From JAIMBK01 sp040755215 (GTDB lineage Bacteria > Bacillota > Desulfotomaculia > Desulfotomaculales > Nap2-2B), in NCBI GenBank assembly GCA_040755215.1, contig JBFMBG010000082.1, positions 1-13,499 of the forward strand: a stretch of DNA of 13,499 bases. The letters are read 5' to 3'. Within the stretch, counting starts at the first letter, position 1, and the number at the start of each line of letters is the position of its first letter. The position numbers were made by a program, and so were the translations under genes. The notes below the pieces were generated by a model. It made no database searches, was not told where the DNA came from, and saw only the letters and a list, made by a program, of their open reading frames with translations. Shown here in pieces: positions 6,576 through 13,499 of this stretch.

Positions 6576-7751
6576 TTAGGCGCGCTCGAAAACCGCCGCG
6601 GCGCCCATGCCGCCGCCGATGCACATGCTGACCACGCCGTAGCGGGCCTGCCGGCGTTGCATTTCGTAAAGCAGGGTGGTGGTAAGCTTGGCGCCGGTGC
6701 AGCCCAGGGGGTGGCCCAGAGCGATCGCCCCGCCGTTGGGGTTGACTTTCGCGGCGTCCAGGTCTAAAACCTTCACGCAGGCCAACGCCTGGGCGGCGAA
6801 GGCTTCGTTCAGTTCAAACAAATCAATCTGGTCTTGCGTGAGCCCGGCAAGTTTAAGCGCTTTGGGGATCGCCACGGTGGGGCCCATGCCCATTATTTCA
6901 GGCGGGCAGCCGCCAACGGCGTAAGCCCGGAAGACGGCCAGCGGCTTTAGACCCAGGGACTCCGCCTTGCGCCGGCTCATCAGCACCAGGCAGGCCGCCC
7001 CGTCGCTGGTTTGGGAAGAATTGCCCGCAGTTACCGTACCGCCTGTTTTAAAAGCGGGTTTCAGGCTGGCCAGGGCTTCCAGGCTGGTGTCCGGCCGCAC
7101 CCCCTCATCCGTATCGAAAACGAAACTGTTCGTAACGATTTTCCCGTCCTGCCAGAACTTTTCAGTCACCGTGAGGGGGACGATTTCTTCTTTAAATCTT
7201 CCTTCTTGAATGGCCGCCGTTGCTTTTTGGTGGCTGGCCAGGGCGAAAGCGTCCTGCTCTTCCCGGGAAATCTGGTAGCGTTCGGCAACGTTTTCGGCCG
7301 TGTAGCCCATGCCCATGTAAGCTTCCGGAAGGGTAGCCAGCAACCCGGGATCAGGGCTTATTTTGTTGCCGCCCATCGGAACCAGGCTCATGCTTTCCAC
7401 TCCGCCGGCCAGGCAAACTTGCGCAAACCCCGTCATGATCCTGGTCGCGGCGATGGCGACGGCTTCCAGGCCGCTGGCGCAAAAGCGGTTGATTGTCGCG
7501 CCGGGCACGCTGTCGGGCAAGCCGGCCTTCAGCACAATTAACCTCCCCACATTCATTCCCTGCTCAGCTTCCGGGAAAGAACAACCAAAAATGACGTCGT
7601 CTATTTCGGCGGGAGCAAGTGCCTTCACCCGGGCCAATGCTTCTTTTAAAACAGTGCTGGCCAGATATTCCGGGCGGGTGTTTTTTAGTTTTCCCCGGGG
7701 GGCTTTCCCTACTGCCGTCCGCACCGCGCTAACTATAACAGCTTCTTGCAT
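6576..7751 (-). CDS. fadA: Acetyl-CoA acyltransferase (3-ketoacyl-CoA thiolase)
   Basis: Thiolase of 391 residues, full length. It cleaves 3-ketoacyl-CoA with CoA into acetyl-CoA and a shortened acyl-CoA, the last step of the beta-oxidation cycle. The expected catalytic residues are all present: Cys91 in NRFCASGLEA, His347 in GGAIALGHPLGCTGA and Cys377 in VVSMCIGGGMGAA. ELNEAFAAQALA is also canonical. ATG 7751 has GGAGG with a spacer of about 10 nt. It lies 29 nt after fadN and 44 nt before fadE on the same strand, the fadN-fadA-fadE order of Bacillus. A biosynthetic acetoacetyl-CoA thiolase is possible by sequence family alone, but the operon context argues for the degradative role. Confidence 0.95.
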   Translation of the reverse strand: MQEAVIVSAVRTAVGKAPRGKLKNTRPEYLASTVLKEALARVKALAPAEIDDVIFGCSFPEAEQGMNVGRLIVLKAGLPDSVPGATINRFCASGLEAVAIAATRIMTGFAQVCLAGGVESMSLVPMGGNKISPDPGLLATLPEAYMGMGYTAENVAERYQISREEQDAFALASHQKATAAIQEGRFKEEIVPLTVTEKFWQDGKIVTNSFVFDTDEGVRPDTSLEALASLKPAFKTGGTVTAGNSSQTSDGAACLVLMSRRKAESLGLKPLAVFRAYAVGGCPPEIMGMGPTVAIPKALKLAGLTQDQIDLFELNEAFAAQALACVKVLDLDAAKVNPNGGAIALGHPLGCTGAKLTTTLLYEMQRRQARYGVVSMCIGGGMGAAAVFERA

Positions 7752-7780
7752 ATTTTTAGGACCTCCTTCCCATTTTTCCG

Positions 7781-10195
7781 TTAATTTCGCAGCGGTCTGC
7801 CGGTTGCCAGCATGTGGCGGATCCGTTCTTTGGTTTTGGGCTCGCCGAGGAGGCTTAAAAAGCCTTCCCTTTCCAGGTCCAAAAGATTTTGTTCGCTGAC
7901 TTCCGTCCCGGGAGTTACATCTCCGCCGGTCAGAACGTAGGCGATCTTTTTTGCGATCAACGCGTCGTGAGCGCTGATGTGGTTGCCCCAGCGCATGCTG
8001 TAAACGGCCAGTTCCATGGCGGCGTAGCCGCTGGCGCCGACGGCCTTGATTTTGTACGGCCGGGGTGGCCTAAAGCCATTTTCGGCCATTTGCAGGACAA
8101 GCTTCTTGGCGTCGCCGATCACCCGTTCGCGGTACATGGTTATTTGGTCATTGGCGCGCAGGTAACCCAGCTTTTTTGCCTCCGGTCCGCTTGTGGACAC
8201 CTTCGCCGTGGCGATGGTCTGAAAAACCCTGTTGATCAGGGGTTGCGCCGTATTTACGCCGCCCACTTTCAGTTCGTCTTCGGGGGTCATCATCTCCATC
8301 GCCCGGAACACCATCTCCTTGCAGCCGCCGCCGGCCGGAAGCAGACCCACGCCGACCTCCACCAGGCCCATGTAGGTTTCGGCGTACGCGTTCATTTTAT
8401 GGCAGTGCAGGCAAACTTCGCAGCCCCCGGCCACGGTCATCCCGTGCGGCGCCGCCACGACGGGTTTGCGGCAGTATTTTAAGGACATGTTGGCGTCCTG
8501 GAATTCCTTGACGGCAAGTTCCAGTTCGTCCCATTCCTCCTCTTCAGCCCCCATGAGCAGGAGCATTAAGTTTGCGCCTACCGAGAAATGCTGACCGTAA
8601 TTACCGATCACCAGCCCTGCGTATTTTTCCTCCACTTCCTTTACGGCAAACCGGAGCATTTGAACGATGTCCGCGCCGATGGAGTTGGCTTTGCTGTGAA
8701 ACTCCAGGCACAGCACGCCGTCGCCCAGGTCAATCAGGCTGGCGCCCGGATTTGTCTTAATTACCCGGCCCTTTTCTTTAAGCGGGTTTAAGAAAATGAC
8801 TCCTTCGGGAATCGGCTCGGGTTTAAATGTCTTGCGGGCAGGATCGTAAACGTAACGGTCGCCGTCTTTTTTCTGGTAAAAGCCAGGGTAACCTTCGGCC
8901 AGCAGTTGTTCCACCACCGGGGGAAGCGCTTCTCCTTCGGCGCGGAGCCGCTCCGCCACCTGGGCGACCCCCAGGGCGTCCCACACTTCGAAGGGGCCAA
9001 GCTCCCAGTTGAAGCCCCATTTCATCGCCTGGTCGATCGCTTCAATATCGTCGGCAATTTCCCCCAGCTTATTGGCGGCGTAGACCAGCGTTTCTTTTAA
9101 AATCCGCCAGACGAACTCGGCGCCTTTGTCCCGGCCGAAGGCCAGCGCCTTTAATTTGTCGGGGAGGCCGGCGACGTTTTTGGCCAGTTCCAGGGAGGCG
9201 AATTTGGGTTTTTCTTTAGGCCGGTAGGCCATGGTCCGGTAGTCCAGGACGAGCGCTTCCTGACCCTTTTCTTTTTTGTAAAAACCCTGGCGGGTTTTGT
9301 CCCCCAGCCACTTGTTGGCCAGCATCTGTTCCAGAAAAGCAGGTACGGCGAGAACCTCTTTTTCTGCCGGGTCGGTGAGGGTTTCCCGCAGGTTTTGCGC
9401 CACGTGCCAGAGCACATCCAGGCCCACCATGTCCAGCGTCCGGAAAGAAGCGCTTTTGGGCCTGCCCATAACCGGGCCGGTGAGGGCATCTACCTCTTCC
9501 ACGGTCAAACCCAGATCGAGCATGGCTCTGATCGTGGCGAACATGCCGTAAGTACCGATGCGGTTGGCGATAAAGTTAGGGGTATCCTTGCAGATCACCA
9601 CTCCCTTGCCGAGGACGCGTTCGGCGAAATCCCGCATGAATTCCACGACGTCCGGCAAAGTCTCCCTGGCGGGAATGATTTCCAGCAGTTTCATGTAGCG
9701 GGGAGGATTAAAGAAGTGCGTTCCCAAAAAATGTTGCTTAAACACCGGTGCACACTTTTCGCAAATCTTGTTGATCGGGATGCCCGAGGTATTGGTGCTG
9801 ACGATGGCGTCCGGCCGGCGGTATTTTTCCACTTTGGCCAGAAGCGCCTGCTTGACGTCCAGGCGTTCGATTACTGCTTCAATGATCCAGTCCGCTTCCG
9901 AAAGTTTGGGCAGATCGTCTTCTAAGTTGCCGGGGGTGATCAGGGCGCTGTTTTCCGGCACGTACAAAGCGGCGGGCTTTGCTTTGAGCAGTTGCGCGCA
10001 GGCGTTAACGGCCAGGCGGTTGCGCACCTGGGGGTGCTCCAGCGTCAGGTTTTTGGCCTTTTCGTCGGGGGTAAGCTCTTGGGGCACAATGTCTAAGAGC
10101 AGGGTAGGAATCCCCGCGTTGGCCAGGTGGGCGGCAATCGCCGCACCCATTACCCCTGCACCCAGCACGGCAGCTTTGTTAATGGCAAATTTCAT
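7781..10195 (-). CDS. fadN: 3-hydroxyacyl-CoA dehydrogenase / enoyl-CoA hydratase fusion
   Basis: Bifunctional enzyme of 804 residues carrying out the second and third beta-oxidation steps. ATG 10195 has AAAGGAGG with a 10-nt spacer. A further upstream in-frame start at 10234 would overlap the operator and lacks a ribosome site. Parts: NAD-binding domain with AAVLGAGVMGAAIAAHLANA (8-27), the dehydrogenase active-site His160 in GTHFFNPPRYMKLLE with Glu172, KDTPNFIANRIG, C-terminal dehydrogenase domain to about 440, then a crotonase domain (about 480-720). FSVGANL is the oxyanion region. Glu593 in GGCEV and Glu613 in GLVEVGVGLLPAGGG match the two hydratase glutamates. Dehydrogenase-first order is that of Bacillus FadN, opposite to E. 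coli FadB. First gene of the operon, with its own promoter and FadR-type operator. Confidence 0.95.
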   Translation of the reverse strand: MKFAINKAAVLGAGVMGAAIAAHLANAGIPTLLLDIVPQELTPDEKAKNLTLEHPQVRNRLAVNACAQLLKAKPAALYVPENSALITPGNLEDDLPKLSEADWIIEAVIERLDVKQALLAKVEKYRRPDAIVSTNTSGIPINKICEKCAPVFKQHFLGTHFFNPPRYMKLLEIIPARETLPDVVEFMRDFAERVLGKGVVICKDTPNFIANRIGTYGMFATIRAMLDLGLTVEEVDALTGPVMGRPKSASFRTLDMVGLDVLWHVAQNLRETLTDPAEKEVLAVPAFLEQMLANKWLGDKTRQGFYKKEKGQEALVLDYRTMAYRPKEKPKFASLELAKNVAGLPDKLKALAFGRDKGAEFVWRILKETLVYAANKLGEIADDIEAIDQAMKWGFNWELGPFEVWDALGVAQVAERLRAEGEALPPVVEQLLAEGYPGFYQKKDGDRYVYDPARKTFKPEPIPEGVIFLNPLKEKGRVIKTNPGASLIDLGDGVLCLEFHSKANSIGADIVQMLRFAVKEVEEKYAGLVIGNYGQHFSVGANLMLLLMGAEEEEWDELELAVKEFQDANMSLKYCRKPVVAAPHGMTVAGGCEVCLHCHKMNAYAETYMGLVEVGVGLLPAGGGCKEMVFRAMEMMTPEDELKVGGVNTAQPLINRVFQTIATAKVSTSGPEAKKLGYLRANDQITMYRERVIGDAKKLVLQMAENGFRPPRPYKIKAVGASGYAAMELAVYSMRWGNHISAHDALIAKKIAYVLTGGDVTPGTEVSEQNLLDLEREGFLSLLGEPKTKERIRHMLATGRPLRN

Positions 10196-10219
10196 CCGGG
10201 CAAAACCTCCTTTAAAATA

Positions 10220-10237
10220 TGAGTGATTACTCATTCA
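10220..10237 (-). promoter_or_regulatory. FadR-type operator in front of fadN
   Basis: TGAGTGATTACTCATTCA is an inverted repeat with 7-bp half sites (TGAGTGA / TCATTCA, one mismatch) around a 4-nt centre. It closely fits the TGAATGA-n4-TCATTCA layout I remember for Bacillus FadR boxes. It starts about 4 nt after the predicted transcription start and lies just upstream of the fadN ribosome site, so bound repressor would block initiation or early elongation. The palindrome is seen. FadR as the ligand is inferred from similarity and from fadR lying at the other end of the operon. Confidence 0.75.
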
Positions 10238-10247
10238 TTTATTTGCT

Positions 10248-10276
10248 AGTTTAAAGCATTTTAACTCTTCGGTCAA
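10248..10276 (-). promoter_or_regulatory. Sigma-A-like promoter of the fadNAE operon
   Basis: On the minus strand TTGACC (10271-10276) and TAAACT (10248-10253) are 17 nt apart. The -35 matches 5 of 6 consensus bases, the -10 matches 4 of 6. Transcription would start near 10241 and run straight into the operator at 10237-10220. Confidence 0.65.
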
Positions 10277-10304
10277 GAACAATTTTTGGTTAAATTTTTG
10301 GCTA

Positions 10305-10334
10305 TTGTAAAACATCAGCAGGATATAGTAGAAT
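10305..10334 (+). promoter_or_regulatory. Sigma-A-like promoter of the LysE-family gene
   Basis: TTGTAA (10305-10310) and TAGAAT (10329-10334) are 18 nt apart, 4/6 and 5/6 consensus matches. It drives the plus strand, diverging from the fadN promoter, whose -35 is about 30 nt away. The LysE gene starts about 50 nt downstream. Confidence 0.55.
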
Positions 10335-10387
10335 ATGGGTAACGTTTTGCGCTTAAGAAAAGCAAAGTTAGAAAGGGTTAGCGCTCA

Positions 10388-11071
10388 ATGGGATTAGGAG
10401 TTATTTTTACGACCGCTTTTCTGGTGGGCCTTTCCGGGGCGATGATGCCCGGTCCGCTGTTAACGGTTACTATCGGCGAGAGTACCAGGCGGGGGTTTGT
10501 AGCCGGGCCGCTCATCGTTTTAGGCCACGGTATTCTGGAAGGAGTGCTGGTGCTCGCCCTTGCCCTGGGGCTGGCGGCGTTTCTGGCCGCTTCGGCGGTG
10601 GCGAAAGGAATTGCCGTAGTCGGTGGACTGTTTTTGCTTTACCTGGGCTGGGGGATGTTTAAAGACGCCCGGACGGGAAAGGTGGAACTGGCCTTTTCCG
10701 CCGGCAGCAGCTCAGGCGGCGCCTGCGCCTGTACTGACCAAAAAAATAACCCGGCAAAGCAATCCAGGGGAATGCACCCGGTGCTGGCCGGTATCTTCAT
10801 CAGCCTTTCCAACCCTTACTGGAGTTTGTGGTGGGCCACTGTTGGTTTGGGCTATATAACCTTTTCTTTAAAACAAGGCTCCCTCGGTTTGGCCAGCTTT
10901 TTTACCGGTCACATTCTTTCCGACCTGGTCTGGTATTCTTTGGTGTCCGGGATGATTGCCGGCGGCCGGCGCTTCCTGAAACCGGTTCTCTATCAGGGAA
11001 TTCTGGCCGTTTGCGGCTTGTTTTTGCTTGGTCTGGGAGGGTACTTTATTTTCTGGGGGGTAACTTCGTAA
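10388..11071 (+). CDS. LysE/RhtB-family membrane exporter
   Basis: Integral membrane protein of 227 residues, the usual length for the LysE/RhtB (COG1280) family, which exports amino acids or similar small solutes. The ATG has AAAGGG with a spacer of about 10 nt. The family's N-terminal signature is seen in FLVGLSGAMMPGPLLTVTI (residues 11-29), and SNPYWSLWWATVG (about 141-153) is typical of one Firmicute/archaeal subgroup. About six hydrophobic helices can be drawn (4-29, 42-67, 72-90, 131-157, 167-190, 201-224). The loop between helices 3 and 4 is long and polar, with Ser/Gly repeats and a CAC pair near 113-115. Substrate cannot be told. It has its own promoter and lies divergent from fadNAE, with the AmmeMemoRadiSam genes 256 nt downstream on the same strand. 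Confidence 0.85.
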   Translation: MGLGVIFTTAFLVGLSGAMMPGPLLTVTIGESTRRGFVAGPLIVLGHGILEGVLVLALALGLAAFLAASAVAKGIAVVGGLFLLYLGWGMFKDARTGKVELAFSAGSSSGGACACTDQKNNPAKQSRGMHPVLAGIFISLSNPYWSLWWATVGLGYITFSLKQGSLGLASFFTGHILSDLVWYSLVSGMIAGGRRFLKPVLYQGILAVCGLFLLGLGGYFIFWGVTS

Positions 11072-11080
11072 AGTGAACCG

Positions 11081-11097
11081 GGCACAAAGGCACAAAG
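11081..11097. repeat. Two GGCACAAAG-type units after the LysE gene
   Basis: GGCACAAAGGCACAAAG is the same unit and spacing as in the 51-bp repeats at 4497 and 4611, here in a different intergenic gap. It begins 9 nt after the stop codon. No terminator is visible nearby. Confidence 0.75.
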
Positions 11098-11138
11098 TTT
11101 AAAGGATTACAGGCGGAATAGTTGTAAATATGGAAGGA

Positions 11139-11197
11139 GACCGGTTAAGGAATAAAATTTTGAGCGAGGGGATAAGATGGAAAAAGCGAAACCGGTC
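11139..11197 (+). promoter_or_regulatory. Long-loop hairpin in the leader between LysE and Memo genes
   Basis: GACCGGTT (11139-11146) and AACCGGTC (11190-11197) pair perfectly, and GGA/TCC can extend the stem past a one-base bulge. The 43-nt loop holds GAGGGG and an ATG, so folding would affect translation of the 16-codon ORF. It could be an RNA leader, a repeat relic or an operator. I do not recognise a known riboswitch. Confidence 0.3.
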
Positions 11198-11227
11198 CTC
11201 CTCATAGACAGCAGGATTTGTCAATAA
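11177..11227 (+). CDS. Possible 16-codon ORF in the leader region
   Basis: ATG 11177 is preceded by GAGGGG with a 5-nt spacer and encodes MEKAKPVLLIDSRICQ before TAA. The ribosome site is good. Nothing else supports it as a gene, and the family is unknown. A second frame (ATG 11130) covers the same stretch for 25 codons with a weaker start. Treat as a candidate leader peptide only. Confidence 0.2.
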   Translation: MEKAKPVLLIDSRICQ

Positions 11228-11271
11228 GTTGCTCAATGCAGAATCAGCAAAAAGTAGAATATTTTTTAAAG

Positions 11272-11300
11272 CTTGGCGTTCTTTGCGTCTTTGCGGTTAA
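11272..11300. repeat. CTTTGCGTCTTTGCGG-type dispersed repeat
   Basis: CTTGGCGTTCTTTGCGTC is followed by TTTGCGGTTAA and a T-rich stretch. I remember near-identical strings as common intergenic repeats in many unrelated bacterial genomes. Here it sits directly upstream of the ribosome site of the Memo-AMMECR1 gene. Confidence 0.55.
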
Positions 11301-11327
11301 CTCTATTTTTTACAGGGAGGGTTGCTT

Positions 11328-12731
11328 ATGCCGGTGGTCTTTGGCGGAATCTGCCCGCACCCCCCGATTATGGTGCCCGAGGTTGGCCGGGAACGGGCCG
11401 GCGAAGTTTTGTCTTCGCAGCAGGCCATGCTGGAACTGGGCAGGCGGGTAAAAAATAGCGGCGCGGATGCCCTGGTCATGATTTCTCCCCACGCTCCCGT
11501 TTTTCGGGACGCTGTCGCCATCAACGTTCAACCGCGCCTGAAGGGGAGCTTAAGGGAATTTGGAGCAGCTTCGGTAAGCTTTGATCTGGAGAATTTTTTG
11601 GAGCTGGCGGGGGAAATTGCCGGGCAGGCGGGAGCAATGGGAATAACGACGGTCCAGCTGAACGAGAAGCTTACCCGTCGTTATCAGGCTGGCCTGGAGC
11701 TAGATCACGGTTTTATGGTACCCCTTTCTTTTATTCTGCGCGCCGTTGTAAAACTGCCCCTGGTGGCTGTTTCAATGGGCTTTATGCCGTACGAACGTTT
11801 ATACGCCTTTGGCGTTGCCGTTCAAAAAGCTGCCGACCAGTTAAACAAAAACGTTGCCGTCCTGGCCAGCGGGGATCTTTCGCACCGTCTAACTAAGGAT
11901 GCACCGGCCGGGTATGACCCGCGCGGGGCAGAATTTGACCGGGAAATGGTCGCTTTGGTGAAAAGGGGGGACATTGAAGGGATCTTGCGTCTCGACGAAG
12001 AGCTTGTCGAGCGCGCCGGGGAATGCGGGTTAAGGCCGATCATTATGATGTTTGGGGCGCTGGACGGGTTTAACCTCCAGGTGGATGTTCTTTCTTACGA
12101 GGGGCCTTTCGGCGTGGGTTACCTGGTGGCCGCGTTAACTCCCCGGGAACCGTCTCCGGGCAGGATTTTACTGGAAAAGTTACAGGCGCAACAAAAAGTA
12201 AATTTAGACGAGAGAAAATCCAAAGAAAGTTATTTGGTCCGGCTGGCCCGCCGGACTTTGGAAAGGTATTACGCAACGGGCAAGATCGAAGCGCCAACGG
12301 AAGAAATTCCTGCGCAATATTTAAAACAGGCGGGAGCCTTTGTTTCCCTAAAAAAGCACGGGCAACTGCGGGGATGCATCGGGACCATTTTGCCCCAGTA
12401 TAAAAACGTTATTGAGGAGGTTGTGCATAACGCCATCAGCGCGGCAACCCGGGACCCGCGTTTTACGCCTGTACGCAAAGAGGAACTGGCCGAGCTGACC
12501 ATTTCGGTTGATGTGTTGAGCGAGCCCGAACAGGCAAAAGGACTAAGTGAACTGGATCCCCGGAAATACGGGGTGATTGTCCGTTCCGGCGGTCGTTCGG
12601 GTGTTTTATTGCCTGATTTGGAAGGGATTAACACTGCCGCGGAGCAGGTGGCCATCGCCATGCAGAAGGCGGGCATCAACCCCGGTGAACCCGTGGAACT
12701 GTACAGGTTTACGGTAGAAAGACACTTCTAA
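11328..12731 (+). CDS. AmmeMemoRadiSam fusion protein: Memo-like (system B) + AMMECR1 (system A)
   Basis: Fusion protein of 467 residues. ATG 11328 has GGGAGGG with a 6-nt spacer. The TTG two codons earlier touches the ribosome site and is rejected. Residues 1-275 are a Memo/LigB-type domain related to class III extradiol dioxygenases, with candidate metal or active-site residues His11 (CPHPPI), His55 (SPHAPV), His127 (LDHGFMVPL), His186 (SGDLSHRL) and the GECG motif near 231-234. After a charged linker (about 280-300), residues 302-467 are an AMMECR1 domain with the signature LRGCIGT (347-353). The radical SAM protein follows on the same strand, completing the AmmeMemoRadiSam trio named in TIGRFAMs. 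The group's conserved pairing suggests a common, still unsettled reaction, perhaps radical-based modification of a small molecule or protein. Domain calls are firm. No function is claimed. Confidence 0.92.
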   Translation: MPVVFGGICPHPPIMVPEVGRERAGEVLSSQQAMLELGRRVKNSGADALVMISPHAPVFRDAVAINVQPRLKGSLREFGAASVSFDLENFLELAGEIAGQAGAMGITTVQLNEKLTRRYQAGLELDHGFMVPLSFILRAVVKLPLVAVSMGFMPYERLYAFGVAVQKAADQLNKNVAVLASGDLSHRLTKDAPAGYDPRGAEFDREMVALVKRGDIEGILRLDEELVERAGECGLRPIIMMFGALDGFNLQVDVLSYEGPFGVGYLVAALTPREPSPGRILLEKLQAQQKVNLDERKSKESYLVRLARRTLERYYATGKIEAPTEEIPAQYLKQAGAFVSLKKHGQLRGCIGTILPQYKNVIEEVVHNAISAATRDPRFTPVRKEELAELTISVDVLSEPEQAKGLSELDPRKYGVIVRSGGRSGVLLPDLEGINTAAEQVAIAMQKAGINPGEPVELYRFTVERHF

Positions 12732-12756
12732 AGCTAAAGAGGCGCCCCAGGCACCC

Positions 12757-12785
12757 ACAAAGGCGCACACTCTGCTTTGTTTTTT
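12757..12785 (+). terminator. Weak hairpin plus T-run between the two AmmeMemoRadiSam genes
   Basis: ACAAAG (12757-12762) can pair with CTTTGT (12775-12780) around a 12-nt loop, followed by TTTTT. The stem is short and AT-rich, so it would end only part of the transcripts. The same bases also resemble degenerate GGCAC/ACAAAGG repeat units (12750-12770). Confidence 0.3.
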
Positions 12786-12834
12786 GCCCAGGCTTTTTAA
12801 GTTAATTTGACATTCTCGAAGGGACTTAATTTGT

Positions 12835-13499
12835 ATGCACGAAGCGCTTTATTACGAAAAAAAAGAGGACAGGCGGGCGTTGTGCCGCCTTTGCCCCAAA
12901 ATGTGCAATATCCGTCCCGGACACTCCGGTTTTTGCCGTGTCCGGCAGAATAAAGACGGCGTCCTTTACACGTTGAATTACGGAAGATGTACCGCGGCGG
13001 CGATGGATCCCATCGAAAAAAAGCCCCTTTACCATTTTTACCCGGGTTCGTCGATCTATTCCCTGGGCACGGTGGGCTGCAACCTGCGCTGTGGTTTCTG
13101 CCAAAACTGGGAGATTGCCCACGGCGACCCCCGCACCTTTAAAATAACGCCGCAAGAAGCGGTTAATACGGCCTTGAATTACCGGAACAGCGGGTATGTT
13201 TGCGTCGGTATTGCCTATACCTATTCCGAACCTTTCATGTGGTACGAATTTGTTTACGATGCCGCCAGGCTGGCCCGGGAAAAAGGGCTTAAAAACGTGC
13301 TGGTAACCAATGGTTATGTAAACCCGGAACCTTTAAAAGAGCTCCTTCCGTACGTAGATGCGCTGAACATTGACGTAAAAGGTTTTACCGACGAGTATTA
13401 CCGGAAAACCTGCGTCGGGAGGCTGGAACCCGTCCGGCGCACGGTGGAAATCGCCTACCTGCACGGCCATATTGAGTTGACTACTCTCCTGGTTCCCGG
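12835..13499 (+). CDS. amrS: AmmeMemoRadiSam system radical SAM protein, 5' part
   Basis: First 221 residues of a radical SAM enzyme cut by the window end (family about 330-340 residues). ATG 12835 follows GAAGGGA with a 10-nt spacer. The core motif is CNLRCGFC (Cys82, Cys86, Cys89), binding the 4Fe-4S cluster that cleaves S-adenosylmethionine. An N-terminal cysteine block, CRLCPKMCNIRPGHSGFC (Cys17, 20, 24, 34), is typical of this family and may hold metal or a second cluster. YTYSEPFMWYEF, LVTNGYVNPEPL and DALNIDVKGF follow, as in PflA-related COG1180 proteins. The preceding Memo-AMMECR1 fusion identifies it as the AmmeMemoRadiSam member and not a pyruvate formate-lyase activator, as no glycyl-radical enzyme is nearby. 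The gap to the fusion gene is 103 nt, with a weak terminator-like hairpin. Confidence 0.92.
   Translation, partial: MHEALYYEKKEDRRALCRLCPKMCNIRPGHSGFCRVRQNKDGVLYTLNYGRCTAAAMDPIEKKPLYHFYPGSSIYSLGTVGCNLRCGFCQNWEIAHGDPRTFKITPQEAVNTALNYRNSGYVCVGIAYTYSEPFMWYEFVYDAARLAREKGLKNVLVTNGYVNPEPLKELLPYVDALNIDVKGFTDEYYRKTCVGRLEPVRRTVEIAYLHGHIELTTLLVP

Noticed and set aside
8823..9489. Several antisense and alternative-frame ORFs within fadN
   Set aside because: They are rich in Arg, Pro and Trp, typical of shifted frames in GC-rich coding DNA, and fadN is intact with all catalytic residues.
11229..11260. TTGCTC ... TAGAAT promoter for the Memo-AMMECR1 gene
   Set aside because: The spacer is 20 nt and the -35 match is poor. 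The -10-like TAGAAT may be real, but I cannot support a complete promoter.

Overview
The window reads as a chromosomal piece of a Gram-positive, probably anaerobic Firmicute, in the style of the Desulfotomaculales/Peptococcaceae. This is inferred from strong GGAGG-type ribosome sites, a gpmI-eno glycolytic pair, a Bacillus-type fadN-fadA-fadE beta-oxidation operon with a TetR-family FadR regulator, and an AmmeMemoRadiSam locus. The exact species cannot be read from the sequence. No rRNA, tRNA, CRISPR array, phage gene or transposase was seen.

Layout. (1) 1-2175, plus strand: the 3' half of gpmI and a complete eno, the end of a glycolytic operon. Eno's only good Shine-Dalgarno lies 42 nt upstream of its ATG, with a 10-bp hairpin in between. 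(2) 2262-2538, minus strand: a 42-residue single-span membrane protein between a terminator-like hairpin and a perfect 10-bp inverted repeat. (3) 2572-4487, minus strand, visibly more AT-rich: a membrane-bound GT2 glycosyltransferase and a FadR-like TetR regulator. (4) 4488-4779: a repeat-rich intergenic stretch with a 51-bp direct repeat (50/51 identical) whose copies each carry a ribosome-binding site, many GGCACAAAG-type units in both orientations, and a possible 14-codon minicistron. (5) 4780-10195, minus strand: fadN-fadA-fadE, with a sigma-A-like promoter and an 18-bp FadR-type operator just downstream of the predicted transcription start. (6) 10305-11071, plus strand: a promoter and a LysE/RhtB-family exporter. 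(7) 11072-11327: a leader with GGCACAAAG units, a long-loop hairpin with a 16-codon ORF, and a CTTTGCGTCTTTGCGG-type repeat. (8) 11328-13499, plus strand: a Memo-like/AMMECR1 fusion protein followed by its radical SAM partner, cut by the window end.

How the genes work together. FadE oxidises acyl-CoA, FadN hydrates and dehydrogenates, and FadA thiolyses, which together make one beta-oxidation spiral. The FadR next door probably represses them through the operator at 10220-10237 until long-chain acyl-CoA is present. Electron-transferring flavoprotein and acyl-CoA ligase genes are not in the window. The Memo-AMMECR1 fusion and the radical SAM protein form the conserved AmmeMemoRadiSam trio, whose reaction I do not know to be settled. 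This is the least understood biology here.
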